From NCBI GenBank assembly GCA_934045075.1, contig OW203751.1, forward strand, positions 3,173,822 through 3,237,821: DNA of 64,000 bases, written 5' to 3'. Numbering within the stretch: position 1 is the first letter of the stretch; every line of letters starts with the position of its first letter. Source of the DNA: Yponomeuta sedellus. Its lineage: Eukaryota > Arthropoda > Insecta > Lepidoptera > Yponomeutidae. Made by a program: the position numbers and the translations under genes. Below are positions 48,401 to 53,541 of this stretch, piece after piece. A model generated the notes under the pieces. It was not told the origin of the DNA. It did no database searches and saw only the letters and a list, made by a program, of their open reading frames with translations.

Positions 48401-49269
48401 AGATAATTAGCAGCGAAAAATCATCTTGATAATTTCGAACCTGGATTATTACTTTTACAAATGGTATTTATTTTTGGTTTTTCTCAAACACTGAAGGGGG
48501 GCGCCACTTTCAAGATTATGCCCCGGTTCGAAAAAATCGTAGATCCGGGGCTGTGAGTGAAGATGCCACTGGACGCTGTATAAATCATCTCATTACGTAG
48601 ATGCAAATGCCAATGTTATCAACCCTTTATTTGTTATGTTATGTAAAAACATATATGTTTAGAATGTCGAATCTGATGGAGACTTTTTACTTAAATTAAT
48701 GTTAATTTGTGTTTCATTTTAAATAAAAATCATAAAATTTATTTGTTTTTTGTTAGAATTGGCCAAATTATAATCAAACAATATAGCAAATATTGCTATA
48801 TTTGCTATAATGTTATAGCAAATATTGCTATATTTGCTATAACAGTATAGGCAGTTCTATAACTGCCTGCCTGAATTACAAATAATAATAATAATAAATC
48901 GATTTTTTACTGTGATAATTATCAGATAATTAGCAGCGAAAAATTACCTTGATAATTTCGAACCCTGGATTATTACTTTTACAAATGGTCTTTATTTTTG
49001 GTTTTTCTCAAACACTGAAGGGGGGCGCCACTTTCAAGGTTTTGCCCCGGTTCGAAAAAATCGTAGATCCGGGGCTGTGAGTGAAGATGCCACTGGACGC
49101 TGTATAAATCATCTCATTACGTAGATGCAAATGCCAATGTTATCAACCCTTTATTTGTTATGTTATGTAAAAACATGTATCCTTTACCCTGTCCGAAGGT
49201 CTCATCGTTGAGCGCGTCATACTCGTCCTCCGAGCCATCGCCGCCGCCCCCGTCATCGTCATTTAAGTT
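17578..49269 (-). CDS. PATL1: PATL1 (Patr-1/HPat) mRNA-decay factor, 14 visible exons
   Basis: Gene-level span. PAT1 proteins are P-body scaffolds that bind DDX6/Me31B, the Lsm1-7 ring and DCP2 and link deadenylation to decapping in the cytoplasm. Exons, in coding order: 49269-49188, 46703-46602, 46375-46263, 45130-45026, 42677-42141, 41844-41381, 40234-40078, 35252-35162, 33976-33852, 29194-29069, 27922-27800, 26891-26763, 25924-25778, 17913-17578. Phases agree at every junction and give 878 residues plus UGA. Diagnostic blocks are [14 protein letters not shown] near the N terminus, a long Pro/Gln/Asn/Met-rich middle, [20 protein letters not shown] with [11 protein letters not shown], and [17 protein letters not shown]. 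The first exon with the start codon was not found. A stretch of about 90 residues expected after VRKGK in the C-terminal helical domain is also missing. The introns are crowded with repeats, some derived from the exons themselves. Confidence 0.85.
17940..18010 (+). repeat. family D 5' piece next to the PATL1 acceptor
   Basis: cttcttcttcaggctatatt then agtccactgctggacatagc, starting 27 bp from the terminal-exon boundary at 17913. Confidence 0.7.
18305..18535 (+). repeat. family D retroelement tail
   Basis: Definition copy: gcgccatagcgcaaggttgt, taatgcccataatcccca, gtcccttagtcgcctttta, ccgcgggaagaatttgggtt. Other copies at 14215-14400 (+), 18735-18912 (-), 28700-28860 (-) and 35555-35800 (+), most beginning with agtccactgctggacatagc. 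Confidence 0.7.
18957..19105 (+). repeat. family A composite
   Basis: A short inverted tail (18957-18992) is joined to a + strand core and tail (18993-19105), as in a shortened version of the palindrome at 8 kb. Confidence 0.7.
19600..19830 (+). repeat. 40-bp minisatellite
   Basis: Units of accagacagtggacttaca plus cttgtggacttga, about five copies, with a stray unit at 19965-20000. Confidence 0.8.
20158..20388 (-). repeat. family C copy
   Basis: Complete; the head carries a deletion (ccggccggggatcgaac) relative to the copy at 34.9 kb. Confidence 0.7.
20492..20735 (-). repeat. family A copy
   Basis: Tail, core and body. The core's T loop reads gagtcgaaccc, a change that breaks the usual TTCGAAT. 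Confidence 0.7.
20750..22555 (+). ncRNA. candidate four-exon non-coding transcript inside a PATL1 intron
   Basis: Strong + strand splice sites line up: a donor at 20952 (ATGG/GTAAGA), exon 21149-21222 (ctttacag to cttcg/gtgagt), exon 21314-21377 (gttacccag to gat/gtaagt), and a last exon from 22334 (tgcctttcag) to an AATAAA at 22533. Every joined frame is broken by early stops, the longest ATG frame being under about 20 codons. The last exon has a (TTC)n run. The start at about 20750 is a guess. It lies antisense within the 7.9-kb intron between the last two PATL1 exons. Confidence 0.35.
21440..22210 (+). repeat. 150-bp tandem repeat with dimeric higher-order unit
   Basis: Five units in order A-B-A-B-A. 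A units carry gctgcaggcaattg and ttacttaatattttct; B units carry cctacaggca and atactttagtattttct. A recurs at 21461, 21761 and 22060; B at 21611 and 21911. Confidence 0.85.
22866..23002 (-). repeat. family A fragment
   Basis: Body start and tail without a tRNA-like core, like the fragment at 12.1 kb. Confidence 0.6.
23187..23390 (+). repeat. family B copy
   Basis: Full-length head and body. Its + strand frames create several spurious ORFs around 23146-23546. Confidence 0.8.
23785..24110. repeat. family A rearranged copies
   Basis: A broken - strand piece (23785-23850) is followed by a + strand copy (about 23875-24110) with core and tail. The sequence between them (ccttaacttgaaaattatca) recurs at 45186. 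Confidence 0.6.
24170..24865 (+). repeat. CpG-rich minisatellite, about six 110-130-bp units
   Basis: gagaaacgtctgcgggggta recurs at about 24270, 24380, 24488, 24603 and, degraded, later. Strongly G+C- and CpG-rich against an AT-rich background. Confidence 0.85.
25190..25297 (+). repeat. (CA)n microsatellite
   Basis: About 105 bp of ca repeats with accc interruptions. Others lie at 134-172 (ca), 27035-27070 (gt) and 27384-27421 (gt). Confidence 0.9.
25496..25718. mobile_element. MITE M1 copy
   Basis: Reverse orientation to the 12.7-kb copy, both ends intact. Confidence 0.75.
25778..25924 (-). CDS. PATL1: PATL1 exon 13
   Basis: Acceptor ctcggcag, donor AAG/GTTTGT, 49 codons. It encodes [40 protein letters not shown] and QFLLVRKGK. 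The closing IRKGK-like block is conserved and is normally followed by a segment starting about R-V-RILPFL, which is not found in the next 7.8 kb. A minisatellite containing extra copies of this acceptor lies directly upstream in the intron. Confidence 0.8.
25925..26165 (-). repeat. minisatellite with copies of the PATL1 exon 13 acceptor
   Basis: Units contain, on the - strand, ttcacgctcggcag followed by gtggtga, the acceptor and first exon bases. Extra copies lie at about 25995, 26043 and 26117, separated by cgaccaaaataatcacc motifs. Confidence 0.85.
26230..26362 (+). repeat. family S 3' fragment
   Basis: Second copy directly upstream of the full-length copy at 26383, same orientation. Confidence 0.7.
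26383..26745 (+). repeat. 5S rRNA-derived SINE (family S), full length
   Basis: Family definition copy. After gcgctcgtggcctagc, the head contains gagttaagcaaca, ggtcaggtgcaggatggg and tgaccgtcccgtgactaccg. These line up with the internal control region of 5S rRNA (box A aagttaagcaac, box C gatgggtgacc, then a g-ataccgc match). The body (gcacgttaagcc, ggcagtcgttaagcc, cccgccactgtcttacaat, cccccgtggtggag) ends gccccagcagtggggaca followed by gggttga and, in other copies, short gata repeats. This matches the SINE3 class of 5S-headed SINEs. Confidence 0.8.
26763..26891 (-). CDS. PATL1: PATL1 exon 12
   Basis: Acceptor ctccccag, donor CAG/GTGAGT, 43 codons. It encodes [20 protein letters not shown] and [20 protein letters not shown] with KRQ. 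Charged helical segment of the C-terminal domain. Confidence 0.8.
27207..27823 (-). repeat. duplication including the end of PATL1 exon 11
   Basis: 27207-27325 (catgaccgaataactggtga through ttcagtatgagcgcattgga) recurs at 27480-27823, the second copy being interrupted by the family A SINE. The first copy keeps 23 exon bases and the donor GTATGA. A (GT)n tract lies between. Confidence 0.8.
27560..27797 (+). repeat. family A copy inserted into a duplicated PATL1 junction
   Basis: Body, core and tail. The insertion splits a duplicated segment: the same aattatcat motif occurs uninterrupted at 27291 and resumes here directly before PATL1's exon at 27800. Confidence 0.75.
27800..27922 (-). CDS. 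PATL1: PATL1 exon 11
   Basis: Acceptor atttcag, donor AAG/GTATGA, 41 codons. It encodes [20 protein letters not shown] and [20 protein letters not shown] plus K, matching the helix KTL-IIEK-Y-LLL--E of the PAT1 C-terminal region. The last 23 exon bases and the donor are duplicated at about 27294-27325. Confidence 0.85.
27962..28306 (+). repeat. family S copy
   Basis: Near full length with 5S-like head; its start (gtcgagccgagtgatag) follows PATL1 exon 11's acceptor by about 40 bp. Confidence 0.75.
29069..29194 (-). CDS. PATL1: PATL1 exon 10
   Basis: Acceptor tttcgcag, donor GAG/GTAAGT, 42 codons. It encodes [20 protein letters not shown] then an Ala/Pro/Ser-rich linker ending TTNPHE. CGSV--PRK-ID follows GKLQ in other PAT1 proteins. 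A weak copy of the donor region lies near 28982-29003. Confidence 0.8.
29356..29562 (+). repeat. family B copy
   Basis: Nearly complete, with a 2-bp deletion in the head (gcggtagcggtctg). Only 140 bp separate it from the next copy in the same orientation. Confidence 0.8.
29703..29900 (+). repeat. family B copy
   Basis: Second of two close copies, with cctacaatgc in place of cctaccatgc in the anticodon arm. Confidence 0.8.
30079..30350. mobile_element. hAT-type MITE with perfect 8-bp target duplication
   Basis: Ends caggggcgggtct and agatccggccctg, 272 bp, with ttggtgat on both sides (30071-30078 and 30351-30358). Interior ggggccctgggct is inverted near the other end. Confidence 0.85.
30705..30765 (+). 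repeat. LINE 3' tail family G
   Basis: gtctggaagagatcgctttt then agcgatgagaccgccaattgt. Related copies at 37985-38040 (+), 43995-44045 (-), 46825-46870 (-) and a short one near 29960 (-). Confidence 0.65.
30985..31071 (-). repeat. family A 3' fragment
   Basis: Tail plus half of the tRNA-like core (to the anticodon stem), then unrelated sequence. Confidence 0.6.
31615..31743 (+). CDS. candidate first coding exon of a nested unknown gene
   Basis: An ATG in good context (aaaaATGGAT) opens 43 codons, [20 protein letters not shown] then [20 protein letters not shown] and TMQ, ending exactly before a CAG/GTATAT donor. The region immediately upstream matches no repeat identified here. No second exon was found before the 5S-type SINE at 31812. 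It is antisense to PATL1, in the intron between exons at 29194 and 33852. It could be the first exon of a domesticated transposase; no domain recognised. Confidence 0.3.
31812..32176 (-). repeat. family S copy, full length
   Basis: Complete, tail (gata repeats read in reverse) to head, following the candidate exon at 31615. Confidence 0.75.
32753..33055 (-). pseudogene. RTE-type reverse transcriptase C-terminus
   Basis: [40 protein letters not shown] and QWTD match the end of RTE-clade proteins (GRP--RW-DDL, RD---W--LGEAYVQQW). Only this end is present. Confidence 0.65.
33115..33492 (-). repeat. array of PATL1 exon 9 junction copies
   Basis: Two units of about 60 bp and two of about 112-127 bp plus a partial. 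Each encodes on the - strand a version of TYVPxQxxNSLGKLQ, then a donor-like GTACG. Identity with exon 9's end and intron start is clear. Confidence 0.85.
33493..33851. mobile_element. MITE E in the PATL1 exon 9 donor site
   Basis: Terminal inverted repeats (acagttctacaca and its near-complement tgtgcagtactgt), about 355 bp, flanked by TA. Its right end touches the donor of exon 33852-33976. Confidence 0.75.
33852..33976 (-). CDS. PATL1: PATL1 exon 9, junction amplified and hit by a MITE
   Basis: Acceptor cattacag, donor CAG/GTACAG. It encodes [40 protein letters not shown] and LQ. The [10 protein letters not shown] end is conserved in PAT1. A MITE end abuts the donor, and beyond the MITE lie about four copies of this exon's final 40 to 50 bases. 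Confidence 0.85.
34183..34543 (-). repeat. family S copy, full length
   Basis: Complete; produces several overlapping false ORFs on both strands. Confidence 0.75.
34631..34866. mobile_element. MITE M1 copy
   Basis: Same orientation as the 25.5-kb copy; one end is degraded (attgtaaaacctgacagac) and a ggaactaatatgacactt segment is duplicated internally. Confidence 0.7.
34900..35138 (+). repeat. tRNA-like SINE family C
   Basis: Family definition copy. The head has A box GGCGCAGCGGTATAGCACG and B box GGTTCGATCCC with ACTGTAA in the anticodon loop (Tyr-like). The body has aactaggaaacgaac, gtctcgggtcttggatgtta and ggctaacgagatctgtgta. The body's gtcttggatgtta resembles family B, so B and C may share a tail origin. 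Confidence 0.75.
35162..35252 (-). CDS. PATL1: PATL1 exon 8
   Basis: Acceptor gttccag, donor GGCG/GTGAGA. It encodes [20 protein letters not shown] and [11 protein letters not shown], a charged helix that continues directly from the YYT end of the previous exon. Confidence 0.8.
35824..35976 (-). repeat. family A copy
   Basis: Tail, full core and the start of the body; truncated inside cagagaatattg. Confidence 0.7.
36146..36579 (+). repeat. family A copy with direct terminal repeats
   Basis: Core plus tail at 36146-36275 and again at 36451-36579, period 307 bp, with the body between. Both copies share a variant (aggtttcggg) that the other copies in the window lack (aggttgcggg or aggtcgcggg). 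Confidence 0.8.
36590..37970. other. unassigned PATL1 intron sequence
   Basis: No recognised family apart from a small inverted repeat (37080-37165, atgcatcttt and complement). A - strand frame at 37522-37812 starting [15 protein letters not shown] is not supported by splice sites. Confidence 0.4.
38184..38312. repeat. short foldback element
   Basis: gtacacaac-cgggaggtaataaagaaag at the left, its complement (ctttctttgtattaccaccc) at the right; G+C-rich centre. Confidence 0.6.
38843..39136 (+). repeat. family A copy, complete unit
   Basis: Starts inside a tail (gttagtgcattaaa), then complete body, core and tail; one of the best preserved copies. Confidence 0.75.
39237..39539 (-). mobile_element. 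Jockey-like LINE 3' end, second copy
   Basis: Same 3' sequence as 1775-2135 in reverse, joined to a family S half copy. Confidence 0.7.
39540..39765 (+). repeat. family S 3' half
   Basis: Joined directly to the end of a reversed Jockey tail at 39237-39539. Confidence 0.7.
39830..40036 (-). repeat. family B copy next to PATL1 exon 7
   Basis: Full length; its head ends only about 40 bp from the exon donor at 40078, so it sits close to the splice site. Confidence 0.8.
40078..40234 (-). CDS. PATL1: PATL1 exon 7, conserved mid-domain core
   Basis: Acceptor ccttctacag, donor ACC/GTAAGT. It encodes [20 protein letters not shown] and [20 protein letters not shown] with [10 protein letters not shown]. 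The Y-AGLMT-REK-W-I-IQM-QL pattern followed by PYLDD-YY is the signature that identified the gene. Confidence 0.9.
40407..40622. repeat. 71-bp-arm inverted repeat
   Basis: aatatcacacgctaattttg through acatacctca and its complement with about four differences, spacer about 75 bp. Related sequence (gaaaacattgtgaggaaacc) occurs singly at 4840 and 5280 and in reverse near 59080, so this is a foldback made from a dispersed repeat. Confidence 0.7.
40773..41066 (-). repeat. family S copy
   Basis: Most of the body plus a truncated head. Confidence 0.7.
41381..41844 (-). CDS. PATL1: PATL1 exon 6, Gln/Asn-rich
   Basis: Acceptor ttcccag, donor AATCG/GTACGT. It opens [20 protein letters not shown], runs through a Gln-rich stretch, and carries [20 protein letters not shown]. 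It ends in NGSFSNNN with the Arg codon split across the junction. Mostly disordered, with a possible short helical docking motif around the DSFGLF segment (inference). Confidence 0.8.
41970..42042 (-). repeat. family B 3' fragment
   Basis: Only the last 70 bp (acacagggtatcct to the 3' tail), without head. Confidence 0.6.
42141..42677 (-). CDS. PATL1: PATL1 exon 5, Asn/Gln/Met/Pro-rich
   Basis: Acceptor cttcttacag, donor CGT/GTAAGT, 179 codons. It begins [20 protein letters not shown] and continues as degenerate repeats of NMPQNM and of [15 protein letters not shown]. This is the intrinsically disordered middle region that in other PAT1 proteins drives P-body condensation (family knowledge). 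The repetitive codons make it prone to length change. Confidence 0.85.
43446..43945 (-). repeat. array of PATL1 exon 4 junction copies (distal)
   Basis: Nine units of about 57 bp. On the - strand each reads agcagaactattatcag, the exon 4 end, followed by gtaggatacttctccaaaag, the intron start. Most units keep CAG/GTAGGA or a one-base variant. Confidence 0.85.
44041..44225 (+). pseudogene. RTE-type reverse transcriptase C-terminus
   Basis: [14 protein letters not shown] and, after a frame break, [12 protein letters not shown] with a stop and tgatgatgat tail. It lies within the gap between the two exon 4 junction arrays. Confidence 0.6.
44864..45025 (-). repeat. array of PATL1 exon 4 junction copies (proximal)
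   Basis: Three to four units directly downstream of the exon 4 donor, same unit as the distal array. The two arrays are separated by about 900 bp including an RTE-like tail, so they were probably one array. Confidence 0.85.
45026..45130 (-). CDS. PATL1: PATL1 exon 4, source of the junction arrays
   Basis: Acceptor tctctccag, donor CAG/GTAGGA, 35 whole codons. It encodes [20 protein letters not shown] followed by a Gln/Pro run ending QNYYQ. The TVEELERQL segment matches the short helical motif seen before the Pro-rich region in PAT1 proteins. Its last 17 bases and the intron start are repeated as a tandem array in the following intron. Confidence 0.8.
45222..45680 (+). repeat. family A copy split by a family B SINE
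   Basis: The body is interrupted after gtacgtaat at about 45257 and resumes at about 45494 with acagagaatattgtaa, showing that family B inserted into an existing family A copy. Confidence 0.75.
45258..45466 (-). repeat. family B copy inserted in family A
   Basis: Full length, within the split family A copy at 45222-45680. Confidence 0.8.
46263..46375 (-). CDS. PATL1: PATL1 exon 3
   Basis: Acceptor tattgcag, donor CCG/GTAAGT. It encodes [20 protein letters not shown] and [18 protein letters not shown]. No known fold; low-complexity linker following the acidic motif. Confidence 0.75.
46500..46533. repeat. perfect 14-bp hairpin in a PATL1 intron
   Basis: tcgacaccctggat, 4-base loop, atccagggtgtcga. 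May act as a small structured element; no neighbour suggests a role. Confidence 0.6.
46602..46703 (-). CDS. PATL1: PATL1 exon 2
   Basis: Acceptor tctccag, donor CTTG/GTACGT. It encodes [20 protein letters not shown] and [14 protein letters not shown]. The DW--AHE pattern following DETFG is as in other PAT1 proteins. Phase 1 in, phase 1 out. Confidence 0.8.
47388..47552 (+). repeat. family A copy
   Basis: Short body end, core and tail. The core has a 2-bp different D loop and ggttagccag in the anticodon arm. A detached tail piece in the opposite orientation lies at 47055-47085. Confidence 0.65.
48020..48127 (+). pseudogene. C-terminal relic of a transposon protein
   Basis: An open frame [20 protein letters not shown] then [17 protein letters not shown] ends in a stop directly before the duplication. 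The acidic DEDIPL tail resembles C-termini of DNA-transposon or domesticated proteins. The surrounding 47590-49100 has ccggggca-type ends. Confidence 0.35.
48128..49180 (+). repeat. 525-bp tandem duplication beside PATL1's first visible exon
   Basis: 48128-48655 repeats at 48660-49180 with few differences; each has a tatagcaaatattgctata palindromic block and aggggggcgccac. The second copy ends about 8 bp from the exon donor at 49188. Confidence 0.85.
49188..49269 (-). CDS. PATL1: PATL1 exon 1 of those visible (N-terminal acidic motif)
   Basis: Acceptor tttcag before 49269, donor G/GTAAAG below 49188. It encodes [20 protein letters not shown] and NDETFGQ. The acidic D-ALNDETFG motif corresponds to the conserved N-terminal element that recruits the DEAD-box helicase DDX6/Me31B (family knowledge). 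A 525-bp tandem duplication begins within about 10 bp of its donor. Confidence 0.8.
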
Positions 49270-49371
49270 CTGAAAGGAAAAATCACACACTTCATAAAGT
49301 ACCTATGTTCGCGACATACTTTATACTTAATTTTACATAAAGAGAGATATATTATACACCATAAGCGTAAT

Positions 49372-50026
49372 AAAGCGTTTGTGGCCATGTCGAACCGAGT
49401 GATTAGAATTAATCACATGAGTTCAGCAACGACAGGCGCGGTCAGGTGCTGGACGCTTCCGGTACTGGCATTTCTTTGAGCGCTTCCGTGCTTCGCACGT
49501 TAAGCCGTTGGTGCCGGCTGTCATATGAAGGCAGTCGTTAAGCCATGTCAGAGGCCTTATGGGTGGCTTGATGACTTCTGGGTGCTTAGTGCGAGTTTTT
49601 TAACTACTCGATCGCGTTAACGTAAACTCATATTTCTATGGCATCGAGGAAGCGCCACCTAGCGACAAGTATGGAAATTAAAATTGCTGAGTGCGAGTTG
49701 TAATGGTTTACGTTGACAAGTGAACACATTTCCCAGCCAAAACACGAATAAACGCGAGTGCGAGTTGTACTGCGACAGCGTTTTGCCAGTTCGAACGGTT
49801 AACTTACTCATACTCACTACTCAATGCTCGATTAACGCGGTAGTGAAGTTATTCGATTGGATCTGTCAAACTCGCACTAAGCACTCTGACAGTAAGGCCC
49901 GCCACTGCCATACAATCCTCCACCAACCCGGACTTGACCCCCGTGGTGGAGTATGGCCTAACCTTCCTATGATGCAGGAAGAGACCCGTGCCCCAGCAGT
50001 GGGGACAGACAAGGGTTGATATTGAT
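49372..50026 (+). repeat. family S copy split by a MITE
   Basis: SINE sequence runs to gatgacttctg at about 49579 and resumes at 49885 (tctgacagtaagg) after a MITE, with tctg on both sides. Confidence 0.75.
49580..49884. mobile_element. MITE inside the family S SINE
   Basis: Perfect 17-bp terminal inverted repeats, gtgcttagtgcgagttt at the left and its complement ending at 49884, flanked by a 4-bp duplication tctg. About 305 bp. No coding capacity. Confidence 0.75.
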
Positions 50027-50583
50027 CAATGCAAAAGACCAAGTTTATATCAGCATCAGCTGTTTTGGCAAGTTGACAAGTAGCCATCGTATGGAAATTG
50101 TTTACACAGAAAATCGTCTGTGAGGCTGATTCATAAATTCTTGACATTTATGACTTCATTTTATTTATTTTATTTTATTTTACTTTATTAGGAACAACAA
50201 CAGCGTAAACTGATTATAATTACTTATAACTAATAACTAAAAATAAGGCCAATAACAGTTGTCCACAGTTTACCAATTAATTAACAAACGCATTAATTAA
50301 CATGCTTGAAACTGCTTCAAAAAACAGTTAATAGCCAAATATTTAATGCTTGGCAGAATACATTAAAAGTAGTTACTTACTTCTAGTTAGGTAATTAAAC
50401 ATGAAAAAATTAACAAGAGGGAAAATGAGTACTATTATGCAAGTTTTTGTTTGGAGTCACGAGTGTGTATTAAAGTGTGTGTGAGTTAGTGTACAGGTGG
50501 GTGTGTGATTGTATGTGAGTGCGTGTGATTGTGTGATAGAGATTATTTGTATGGATACATTCATAAAGTTACATTAAGTTACA

Positions 50584-53541
50584 TTATGAAGTCACTGGAT
50601 TGTCCATGATTATATTTATGATAGCATGTTTGAAAGAATTCTTAGACTGAGAAAAAGGGTCGGCATCTGAAAATTTATTATTATACAGGCGTGCCAAACG
50701 TACCAGAGTGCTGTTTTGGGCATAATTAGTGTGCACAAAAGGCACATGCATCAGCTTTTGATATGTATGCCGGGTTCGTCGCAGTGGAACAGTGAGTCCA
50801 AGTGAGGATAAAAGAGCAGGTGCGTCAAGTCTGCCAGATAGTATATCATACAGTAAAGCCATATCAAGTAATTCACGACGTTCATTGAGAGTCAATAAGT
50901 GATGGAAGCGGCATGAGTCTGTGTAATCAGGCTTATAGATTTTAGCTTTAAAATTTAAATGCTTTAGAAAAATTGATTGAATACGTTCGATGCGATGCAT
51001 GTGTGTGACGTATTGCGGACACCAAATGCTAGAGGCATATTCTAGGATACTTCTTACGTATGCGAAATATATCATCTTGATACAAGTCAAGTCTTTAAAT
51101 GGCGTACATGTGCGAAGAACAAAACCAAGGTTACGATATGCGCGATCTGTTATGTAATCAAAGTGCTTGTCGAAAGTAAGCTTTTGATCCAAAATTATGC
51201 CGAGATCCCGGATAGTATCCACGCGGGTTAGAGGATGATTATTGATGTGGTAAGTAAAATTGATAAGTTTAGCGCTCCTGGTGAAAGAAATCTGAATACA
51301 CTTGCTAACGTTCACATTGATTCTATTTAGTCTATAGTACTCGGATAACCGGTCTAAGTCCTCCTGTATTTTGATGCAATCAGTAGTGTCAGAGATATTA
51401 AGAAATATTTTCTTGTCATCAGCATACATCAAAAACAGGCTATTCTTAAAGGCACAGTAGATATCATAAAGATATAAGTTGTATAAGAGAGGACCCAAGT
51501 GAGACCCCTGTGGAACACCGGACGGAATTTTAATAAACTCTGAGCTAAAACCACTAACAACAACACATTGACGTCTGTTGGCCAAGTAAGAGGAGAACCA
51601 GCGAAATAAATCACCCTGGACACCGAGAAAATAGAGCTTCTGTAAAAGGATGACATGGTCAACACGATCAAATGCCTTCTCAAAATCCGTGTAAATTACA
51701 TCAACTTGCTTGCGGCTGTCCATTTGATGAAGAACATATTGCAACAATTCTGCCAGATTTGTCACCGTCGAACGGCCCTTTAGGAATCCATGTTGCTGCG
51801 GAGGAATATACTTGGACAGAGTTGAGTATACCTTGTTGTAGACTGCCTTTTCAAAAACTTTGGCAAATACGTTCAAAATAGATATTGGCCGATAGTTATC
51901 CACCTCCCTTTTGGACCCCTTTTTATGAATTGGTACAATATTAGCATCTTTCCAGCAAGTGGGGAAAACACCCTCTGCAAGTGATTGATTGTAAATTAAA
52001 GTAAGGGGAAAACTTAACTGAATAGCGCATTGTTTTATAAAGAATGGTGGAACACCATCTGCCCCGGGGCCACCACTTTCCTTTAGCAGAAACAAAAGTT
52101 TGAAAACCTCCTCCCGACATATTTGCAATGAGCTTATTAGCACAACGTCATTGCAGTAAGGAGGGGTGAAAGGATAACCCTCGTAGGTGATAGCGGCTTC
52201 ACAAAAAACAGATTGAAAGAAACTGTTAAATCCCTGACATATACTGGGTCCATCCGAGAGCGTAAGACCTTTGTGCACGAGATTACGTGGATAACCTGAG
52301 GAGCCACGAAGTGCCTTAACAAAGGACCAGAGATATTTTGGATCGGTTTTTATTTGTGTTTCCATAGATAACACATAATCTTTGAAACATTCATCCTGCA
52401 AAACTTTTTGACGCCTACGTAGTAACGCAAACTCATCGTAGTCTCTAGGGTTTTTAAAAGATTTCCATCTTTTGTGGGCCTTGCCCTTTTCACGAATTAC
52501 CCTAATAAGCGAGTTATTATACCAGATAGGGTAATGGCATTTTTTATTTCGTGTATCACGAGGTATGTACTTCTTTATGGCTGTTTGTATGATCTCAGAA
52601 AAAGCGTCAACGCAATGATCCACACTTTTGCTGCTAAACAGCTCTGACCAATCTGTGCCATCAATAAGCTTACGTATTTCCTCGTAATTACCTCGACGAA
52701 ATCTATATCTCAGGCTATTGGACTCAGGAAGTGACATGACAAAAATATCGCTGCTTTCAATCTCAAGTGAGGGATGGTGAGCATCCTCCTTTACAAGACC
52801 CACTGGAGCACGACGTACCTCTATGGCAAAATTACTAAAAATCAAATCTAATGTATTACCAGACTCATTAGTAATCATATTATATTGAGCAAGCGATAAA
52901 AGTGACAGATCTTGGGTCAAATTAATTCCGGAGTTTTGTACCTGAACGGACCCTTTGCAGATATGGACAGGACCACTGCCAGACCAACGAATACAAGGGA
53001 GGTTAAAATCACCCGCAACCAAGTAGAAAGCATTGGGATCCAAAGAAACAACCTGTGCGATAGAAGATCTAGCAGTTTCGATGCATGACGGTAGTTCCTT
53101 TCCCGGTGGTGCATAAATAGCGCAGACATGCAGGTCCCGTGAGAGGCCACGCTGAGGCCGGGAAGGGACCGTCACCCAAAGACATTCTGCACCCGGAGGA
53201 GACCACTCTGGGCGAATATAAGCATCCAGATCACGACGCGTGATGATGAGCACTCCTCCCCCGTCAGCCTTGCCAGATGCAGCGCGGTCACGATCCACCC
53301 GAAATACATCAAAAGCATCATTGCACAGTTCCGAATTTAGAACGCTATCTATTAGCCAGGTTTCTGTGATTATTATAATATCAGAGCTGTTACAGATGAT
53401 GCTATTATAAAATTGTGATGTCTTGGATCTGAGTCCCCTAGCATTTTGATAAAATATCCTGATATTAGAATAATGTGTGATCGAGATAGGTGTACGGAGA
53501 ATAAGTACCAGAAACGTAGGATTGGACAGATATCGTACAGA
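50584..53541 (-). CDS. LINE ORF2: endonuclease plus reverse transcriptase
   Basis: The frame is open from a stop at 53544-53542 to 50584, about 985 codons. The apurinic-type endonuclease begins with RIFYQNARGLRSKT, then TETWL, GGGVLI, YAPPG, VAGDFNLPCIRW and TLDLIFSN. The reverse transcriptase shows NYRPISILNVFAKVFEKAVY, QQHGFLKGRSTVTNL, YTDFEKAFDRVDH, GVPQGSHLGPLLYNLYLYDI and the catalytic YADDKK. There is no ATG before the endonuclease; the first obvious GTG, at 53298, is already inside it, so initiation is by a non-AUG codon, reinitiation after ORF1, or the ATG has been lost. It encodes the nicking and target-primed copying enzyme. Confidence 0.85.
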   Translation of the reverse strand, partial: SVRYLSNPTFLVLILRTPISITHYSNIRIFYQNARGLRSKTSQFYNSIICNSSDIIIITETWLIDSVLNSELCNDAFDVFRVDRDRAASGKADGGGVLIITRRDLDAYIRPEWSPPGAECLWVTVPSRPQRGLSRDLHVCAIYAPPGKELPSCIETARSSIAQVVSLDPNAFYLVAGDFNLPCIRWSGSGPVHICKGSVQVQNSGINLTQDLSLLSLAQYNMITNESGNTLDLIFSNFAIEVRRAPVGLVKEDAHHPSLEIESSDIFVMSLPESNSLRYRFRRGNYEEIRKLIDGTDWSELFSSKSVDHCVDAFSEIIQTAIKKYIPRDTRNKKCHYPIWYNNSLIRVIREKGKAHKRWKSFKNPRDYDEFALLRRRQKVLQDECFKDYVLSMETQIKTDPKYLWSFVKALRGSSGYPRNLVHKGLTLSDGPSICQGFNSFFQSVFCEAAITYEGYPFTPPYCNDVVLISSLQICREEVFKLLFLLKESGGPGADGVPPFFIKQCAIQLSFPLTLIYNQSLAEGVFPTCWKDANIVPIHKKGSKREVDNYRPISILNVFAKVFEKAVYNKVYSTLSKYIPPQQHGFLKGRSTVTNLAELLQYVLHQMDSRKQVDVIYTDFEKAFDRVDHVILLQKLYFLGVQGDLFRWFSSYLANRRQCVVVSGFSSEFIKIPSGVPQGSHLGPLLYNLYLYDIYCAFKNSLFLMYADDKKIFLNISDTTDCIKIQEDLDRLSEYYRLNRINVNVSKCIQISFTRSAKLINFTYHINNHPLTRVDTIRDLGIILDQKLTFDKHFDYITDRAYRNLGFVLRTCTPFKDLTCIKMIYFAYVRSILEYASSIWCPQYVTHMHRIERIQSIFLKHLNFKAKIYKPDYTDSCRFHHLLTLNERRELLDMALLYDILSGRLDAPALLSSLGLTVPLRRTRHTYQKLMHVPFVHTNYAQNSTLVRLARLYNNKFSDADPFSQSKNSFKHAIINIIMDNPVTS

